Shown: one piece after another, positions 59,212 to 64,000 of the stretch
Position numbering within the stretch: the first letter of the stretch is position 1
Layout: the number at the start of each line of letters is the position of its first letter
Assembly (NCBI GenBank): GCA_022606425.2
Contig: JAHDVF020000864.1
Location: 1,054,001-1,118,000, forward strand
Reading direction: 5' to 3'
Length of the DNA: 64,000 bases
Source: Lepidostoma basale
Taxonomy: Eukaryota; Arthropoda; Insecta; Trichoptera; Lepidostomatidae
Position numbers and translations under genes: made by a program
Notes under the pieces: model-generated
What the model saw: the letters and a program-made list of their open reading frames with translations, nothing else
What the model was told of the DNA's origin: nothing
Database searches by the model: none

Positions 59212-60649
59212 GGTTTCAATCCAAGGGATTGCTTTGCAGCAGTGTTTAACATTTTTACTGGTTACTGGGATGCCATTTGGGCCTATAATATGCTAGTTTC
59301 TCTTGCTTTCCACATTTGTATACAGCAGGCTTTTTTAAACCCAGTAACTGTATGCAACTTTTTAACTATTGATGTGATAGGTAGCTTATCTATCGCCATT
59401 TTATTGTCACGTGAATTCCACACCAGACCAATAACAGAGTGACAATCACACTGTCATCGCCAGTAATTGAACCCGAACCTAAAAACAACTAATTCTTTTA
59501 ATTTTCAATATTGTATTTATAATTATGAATATTAGTAAGATCCTTAACAAATGTTTTTTTTTAAATTTCATAATAGAAGTTCAATGTAAATAATAAAAAT
59601 AAAATATTTTATACATTTTTTAAATTATAAAATGTTATTAAAATCCCACTTAGGTTTATGGCTTCGACCAGTTTCGGCAGATCGCTGTCATCTTTTGGTT
59701 CAGAAATTATTTTATTTACATCCTTAATTGATTTAACGGTGTGACTAATATTCATAATGATACTATACAATGTATGTTATAATTTTTTCTCTCATATATG
59801 TACAGAAAAATCAGTTACATTATGCAAAACAATATTCTTCTGTTATAAACACATGTACATATTTTTTAATTTCTTAAAAGAATTGTAACAGTAGCGTAAC
59901 TGTTATTTTGTACACTCTGTATAATTTTTATTTTGTTTATCAGCCTCAAAAATATTATTATTCTAAATTGTGTTGCAACAATCCAACGTAAAATATGCAA
60001 TGAGTCAAATGCCTAAAGGCATGGGGCATTTGATATCGACATACAAGAGACATCTGTGTCAAAATGATTGAACTAGATACCTCGCCTTTCAATTGATTCC
60101 GATTCAATCCGGTAAAATGAGGCAAATGGGTTTATTAGTGAAGTACACATATTTGAATGATGTATGAAGTAAATAAAAATAATTGAAAACACTATTATAC
60201 TTTGTTTTTACACTACTTTATTTTTTTTTATCGAACCAATCGCTTTCGCTCCCGCCGGAGCTTTGTCAGGGTTACAAAAACAAACCGAACCTCGTTCAAA
60301 ATATAACGAGTAAAGTTTTATTATGTACCTCTGATGGAGCTATGGCGGGAGCGAAACCCGTTGGTTCAGTTAAACAAAAGAAAGTGGTGTAAAAACAAAT
60401 TATAAAAGTTTAAAAAAAAATTTTTATAATGCCACACCACAAATTAAGTGCTGCATACAAAAGTATAAAAATAAATACATTTTACAGATTGCAGAATTGG
60501 AGAAGCGCTACGAAGGGAGAGAACTGCGCTTGAAGACTCTGGTGGACTCCCTCGCCAAGTTGAAGGACTGTCATCTGCAGACGCCCAGCTTAGATTCTGG
60601 AAACTGTACAGACAGGTTCCCCATTACATTGCAATACCTACCCTACTAA
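53020..60649 (+). CDS. CEP162-like coiled-coil protein, 3' exons
   Basis: Five exons with matching phases: 53020-53599, 53990-54511, 54688-54917, 57952-58239 and 60488-60649 (stop). With the 5' exons at 22128-22974 the product would be 782 residues. The chain is coiled coil almost throughout: EKDERLRSVQLLHDSLADSS, AKSMNQELSRDYAFLESQIS, RITFLENELKDQEHKYQNAL, HEKELMNLNVKVLPLQDDVT and IAELEKRYEGRELRLKTLVD, separated by a Pro/Ala/Ser linker near 54220-54370 (PASSVAVQTERITSPAGVQT). No catalytic or membrane parts. The layout (acidic head, coiled coils, ELEKRY-type C terminus) resembles CEP162, a centriole and cilium-base protein; this naming is a judgement, not a database hit. The start of exon 53020 is preceded by TTTTTTTAG, so the ATG there need not be the initiator; a separate gene starting at 53020 is the alternative. 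An internal GTACAG or CAG|GTTCCC donor in the last exon could lead to a later exon. Confidence 0.6.
54980..55518. mobile_element. TTAA-flanked foldback element
   Basis: TTAA at 54980-54983 and 55515-55518. Ends GGGGTTAGGGGCAGACAGAG and CTCTGACTGTCACTAACCCC are inverted, and a second inner pair is TTAATCTAGTGCCCGATCGA with CATCGGGCACTAGATTAA. 531 bp, no coding frame, within a CEP162-like intron. Confidence 0.8.
55941..56236. mobile_element. pogo/Tigger-like MITE
   Basis: TA duplications at 55941-55942 and 56235-56236 flank a 292-bp element with inverted ends CAGTAGAATGTCGTTTATCT and AGATAAACGACGTTCTACTG-like (plus view GGATAAACGACGTTCTACTG). Inner copies (CCGGATAA, CGGATAATTGACATTCCGG) are also of this style. 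It fits non-autonomous pogo-type elements. Confidence 0.85.
57050..57480 (+). mobile_element. LINE RT C-terminal fragment with TTAG tail
   Basis: Plus strand: TYGSEAWNWQKKDES, then 57263-57475 KNRGRPKKTWHNQIKQILNI and INRSACIAQCMNVEKVREVC. It ends GGTTAGTTAGTTAG, a tetranucleotide tail. It lies in a CEP162-like intron, same strand. Confidence 0.85.
58888..59212 (+). mobile_element. LINE tail ending in a (TTG)n run
   Basis: The frame 58890-59129 reads KIQHLRWLEHLQRMEKDGIP, LNTRWKAKCRKIKTEEDGW and ENAGDGPERVAKNSGGGRGP, a LINE RT tail, followed by GGCCCCAATGTAGCGCCAATG and a pure TTG run from 59151 to 59212. The TTG run is likely the retrotransposon tail, later expanded. Confidence 0.75.
59371..59480 (-). 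mobile_element. tRNA-derived SINE, partial copy
   Basis: GATGTGATAGGTAGCTTATC ... GAATTCCACACCAGACCAAT ... CATCGCCAGTAATTGAACCC matches the shared SINE body up to the B-box. Confidence 0.7.
60196..60405. repeat. Foldback with hammerhead-like motif
   Basis: TTATACTTTGTTTTTACACT pairs with the inverse of GTGGTGTAAAAACAAATTAT; GGTTCGATAAA-type and CGCTCCCGCC/GGCGGGAGCG blocks pair further in. About 210 bp, directly upstream of the last CEP162-like exon. Confidence 0.75.
60234..60273 (-). ncRNA. Hammerhead-ribozyme-like motif
   Basis: Minus strand: AACC (60073-equivalent position 60273-60270), CTGACAA (60269-60263), an extra A, stem II GCTCC/GGAGC (60261-60257 with 60252-60248), GAAA (60247-60244), then GCGA, TT and GGTT (60237-60234), which pairs fully with AACC. 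The A at the eighth core base replaces the invariant G, so this copy is probably inactive. Confidence 0.35.
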
Positions 60650-60741
60650 AGTTTTACTTATTTTATTCGCTAAGTTATTACTTGTTGGTCTTATTGTATG
60701 ATATCACTCTCAAAGTATGAATATTATTAGTTATTTAAATG

Positions 60742-61964
60742 TGCTAGACTAAGGGTGGCCAACCTGCGGCCCACTGGGCGTCTACTTGTGGCCCGCGGAG
60801 CATATGCACACATTTTTTTATTTTAGTGTACATAAAACCACCAAAAGAACATTCTATCATGCATGGTTTGTATCATATCCCATATTTGTATCGTATCTCA
60901 GTACATTGATTCAACTATCGTGACAATTTCTTCTATGTTTTAACAAACAATCACAACGTTAAGCTGATTTTAAAAAGCGCGCATGCCGATCTTGCATGGA
61001 TAGCCGTGAGCGTGAATGCGGGGCGGTAAGATTTTAAAAAGCATTGTATGCTTTTTGCTGCATTTGCAACGCCATTCTCTATAGATGTGAATGTATTGCC
61101 AGAAATTTTACAAATGGAACATTGTGAAATGTGTTGTTATTCACAGTTAAAGGAGAAATGTACTGCATTTTACAAACATGCTCTATCAATGATTCTGCTA
61201 TTTGGAAACACTTACACGTTTGAACAGCTTTTTAGTCGAATGAAGCATATTAAATCTCAAATGAGAACATGAATTACTAATGAGGAAAACTATTTGCGTG
61301 TAGCAACAACATCAATCGTTATCAACATTGATGCACTTAGTTCTGACAAACAAAATCAGACGTCTTACTAAAATTTATGTGTGGTAGAATGATATATGAC
61401 AGAATCTCAAATGCTGATATAAGAAAGGAATGTAGAGCGGAAGAAGGTATTATGAACAAAATTATGAAAGGATCGCTGCGTTGGTTCGGACATATGGAAC
61501 GCATGGATGGAGAAAGAATGGTTAAGAAAGTATACGTTAATGATGTAAATGGGGTACGAAGTCGAGGCAGACCGAGGAAAACATGGCATGACCAAATTAA
61601 TCAAATTTTAAAAGTTGGTCATGTTAGAAGTCGGAGGAATCGACGTGCGTGTATGACTCGTTGTATGAATGTGGAGGAAGCTAGAGAGGTTTGCCAGGAT
61701 AGAGTAGTGTGGCGGTCCATTCTCTCTGCCTAACCCTGCGGAGAAACGGCGTGATGGTTTGTTTGTTTGTTTATCTTTTATATTGCCTAACTCTAATCTA
61801 ATAAACATGTTTGATTCTCATTTTTGTTATATCTTCTTAAAAAAACAATATATTTTTTGTTTGCTTTGAGTAATAATAGAAATTTTCATGTACGGCCCGG
61901 TAGGAAATCTCATTTCTAAAATCTGGCACGGCTTCTGAAAAGGTTGGCCACCCATGTGCTATAC
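60742..61964 (+). mobile_element. hAT transposon relic with 8-bp target duplication
   Basis: Ends TAAGGGTGGCCAACC (60750-60764) and GGTTGGCCACCCATG (61942-61956) are inverted, flanked by TGCTAGAC (60742-60749) and TGCTATAC (61957-61964), an 8-bp duplication with one mismatch. Inside, 61048-61272 encodes the C-terminal hAT dimerisation part (FSIDVNVLPEILQMEHCEM, then LFGNTYTFEQLFSRMK). N-terminal transposase sequence is missing. A LINE fragment is nested at about 61371-61775. Confidence 0.85.
61371..61775 (+). mobile_element. LINE RT tail nested in the hAT element
   Basis: An unbroken frame of 118 residues (61377-61733) reads MCGRMIYDRISNADIRKECR, LRWFGHMERMDGERMVKKVY, SRGRPRKTWHDQINQILKVG and ends VVWRSILSA. 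The terminus GGCGTGATGG is followed by TTTG repeats. It is the best-kept copy of this family here, so the insertion is fairly recent. Confidence 0.85.
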
Positions 61965-62329
61965 CCTGTTAAGATAGTATTTGTTTTGGTAACATGAATT
62001 ATAATATAATATATCTGTTTACTCATTCCTCAAGAAATAGTTGCAACCAAGATTGTTAATACCAAGATTGCTGAATTAAAAAAAATCTCTTAATTGTATT
62101 TACAACACAGAATAAGTTTACTGTAGTATTTCTAAAGTAAGGTATAGATTAAGTGCTTTCATTGGTGTCTATTCTTGTTTCTGTGATAAATGTTGTAATC
62201 ATGAGCTTATTAGAACTGCTTTCTCATAATTATAATTACAATCTAAAATACTATTGCTCTTATAAGCATTATAAACAATGTAACCTAGACCTTAACTTAT
62301 TGTCCTTGTTTGTTGTGTGTAATCTCATT

Positions 62330-62750
62330 TCAGTTTTGTTTCTCCTTGCTATAGATCTGTGTAGTCTATTCACCAAGGAGTTGTTCCTTCTGAAAGGTGG
62401 ATTCTCATCTTTTACGATGACAACGAGTCTCATGAGTCTCATTATGCAAAATAAGGGAGTCTGGTGTGGTCCATTCTTTGGGCATGACTGTGCGAATCCC
62501 ACCTTTACTGTTTACTCCATCTTATGATATCCTCAGCCTCAGATATGTAGCTTATTCTGGTGTTCTTAGAATTTTTCCTTCTGTCATCCTTGTGTCTTCT
62601 TCTCGGTAGTCCTCAATACTTGTTTTGTGTCTGCCCTTGCTTCTATATATTATAATTGGTCTTACGTGTGCTTTATAAATTCTCATCTTACTCAATGACC
62701 ATATCTTTATTTTTCCATATTCTGGATTTTAGAGCACCAGATATTTATTC
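62330..62750 (-). mobile_element. LINE fragment, third family, second copy
   Basis: TAGATCTGTGTAGTCTATTC ... GGGAGTCTGGTGTGGTCCAT ... TTTACTCCATCTTATGATATCC ... TTACGTGTGCTTTATAAATTC follows the same order as 40715-41215 with deletions. Confidence 0.7.
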
Positions 62751-62759
62751 AAGTGAAAA

Positions 62760-63765
62760 TGAGTAATACTATTATAAAAATAACTTTTTGTCTCTTAAAA
62801 TAATAACTGTTTATTAAATATACATATATGTATTTATAAAAGTTAATCTATGTGCAAATATAGATGGTTTTTGCCTTGGATTTTAAGGTTCAAATTTATT
62901 TTACATAAATTATTGCTATAATAGTTTCTAGAATTGCATATGTATATACTTTGAACTGTAAATTTACTATTGTTATTTTCAATTACCACAAAAAGTTTTA
63001 TAACCTATCCATTTTCCAAATCTTTCGTCAAAACCCTACAAATATTTTGCAAACTAGGAAACCTTATTAGATAGAGGGCTGTTTTCCTAATATTACAGCC
63101 GATTAAAAATAACTTACAGGGTGGATTTCAGACTCTTCTGAAGACTGGAAATTAGTAAGATACATCGGTTTTTGGTGTGATACTGTTTTCATTTGTCGTC
63201 CAACTTTCTTTGCTTTAGTAACTAACACTCCAGCGCCGTTGCAGTCTTGGCCATCGGATAGATGTTTTCGTTATGATAATAAATTTGAAAACATTTTTCT
63301 GCATTTGTATTTTTTAATTGTTTTGGTTTACAGAACTATTTTTACAAACTCTTTTGTGATCAATTATTTAATTTATTTTTTCTGTTTTTTGACACATACT
63401 AGTTACTCTTCCCATCAATGTTTAATAACAAACTAGCATTTATAAATATTGTACTTATTCTTGCCATTTACGCATGTAACGTTTTCACAATCTTTGTGTA
63501 TTGTAATACAAATATGTTTTGATAGTCAAGTACTCATCTTTGTTATTTTTTTGCAAACAATTTATAATATAATATATGCGTATGTAAAAAACCTCAGTAT
63601 CTTAATTAAATTAAATGTTATGTTTTTTATATTGTTTTCTCAAATTTATCAAAATAAATATTCAATCTAAAAAATGATGAAATGATTGAACACTATTTAT
63701 TTAGAAGACTGATAAGTATGACGTATGTAATTTTATGTATAGCTTTGTATGTTTATAAGTGAGTA
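62760..63765. other. AT-rich region, one weak exon candidate
   Basis: No clear gene. TTACAG at 63114-63119 is followed by a 35-base open stretch and GTAAGA at 63155, a possible small exon (WISDSSEDWKL in one frame) that could follow the CEP162-like last exon, but the evidence is slight. Confidence 0.3.
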
Positions 63766-64000
63766 CAGTGGAACCCCTCTTAACTGGCCTGGCCGGTTAC
63801 CCGTTTGGCTGATTGATCCGAGGTTCGTTTGGAAAATAGAGCTAACAAAAAACATCGTACATATTAGGTGTAAAGAATAAAAAAACCCAATTAAAACGTT
63901 AATGCAATTTATTCTATTGCATGTACTGTATAATGAAATATTAAACATTACGAAGTTATTATAAATAACTAATATGAATGCAATCGTCGGTCTTCTTCGG
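63766..64000. mobile_element. Possible pogo-like element, left end only
   Basis: TACAGTGGAACCCCTCTTAA looks like a TA-flanked pogo/Tigger-type end (CAGTGGAACC). No matching right end is seen before the window stops. Confidence 0.45.

Noticed and set aside
59640..59700. A further hammerhead-like motif (CCGAAACTGGTC)
   Set aside because: The CUGANGA part reads AAGAUGA and no stem I can be drawn, so I do not count it.
62153..62527. Plus-strand frame of 124 residues
   Set aside because: Its second half is the antisense of the LINE copy at 62330-62750; the first half is AT-rich and hydrophobic by composition.

Overview
This is an intron-rich, AT-rich animal nuclear window crowded with short mobile-element debris. 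The gene content, the types of non-LTR tails and the tRNA-headed SINEs suggest an insect, most likely a moth or butterfly; that placement is my inference. I see no bacterial, viral or organellar genes, no CRISPR array and no free-standing tRNA or rRNA gene.

Three or four protein-coding genes can be assembled by following splice sites and reading phases. (1) 2152-5805 (+), five exons: a 1082-residue, mostly disordered protein with a divergent C-terminal bromodomain that lacks the acetyl-lysine-binding Asn. (2) 8720-18920 (-), fifteen exons: a NOM1/Sgd1-type nucleolar MIF4G-MA3 protein of about 1127 residues with long acidic and lysine-rich N-terminal tracts. (3) 22128-60649 (+): a coiled-coil protein, probably a CEP162-like centriole/cilium protein, with two 5' exons near 22.1-23.0 kb and five 3' exons at 53.0-60.6 kb. 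The phases allow these to be one gene with a 30-kb intron. (4) 24825-44283 (-), nine exons, lying inside that intron on the opposite strand: a secreted zinc carboxypeptidase (M14) with all catalytic residues, the Asp that marks B-type specificity, and an unusual 300-residue Gln/Asn-rich insertion between signal peptide and pro-region.

The rest of the window is repeats. There are about seventeen 3' pieces of several non-LTR retrotransposon families, many with tetranucleotide tails; five copies of a tRNA-derived SINE; a dispersed long repeat with four copies; a hAT element with its own 8-bp target duplication and a LINE fragment nested in it; a frameshifted hAT transposase relic; several MITE families (TTAA-flanked, pogo-like, a 384-bp family with 4-bp duplications); and many foldback elements. 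A 40-bp tandem array abuts a carboxypeptidase splice donor.

The most unusual pattern is that several unrelated foldback or repeat sequences carry the parts of a type-I hammerhead ribozyme in order: CUGANGA, stem II, GAAA, a self-complementary short stem III, the cleavage-site residue, then a strand pairing back to the bases before CUGANGA. The clearest are at 49.4 kb (both arms of a foldback), 60.25 kb and 43.1 kb; weaker ones are at 34.1, 45.6 and 26.4 kb and in a seven-copy foldback family.
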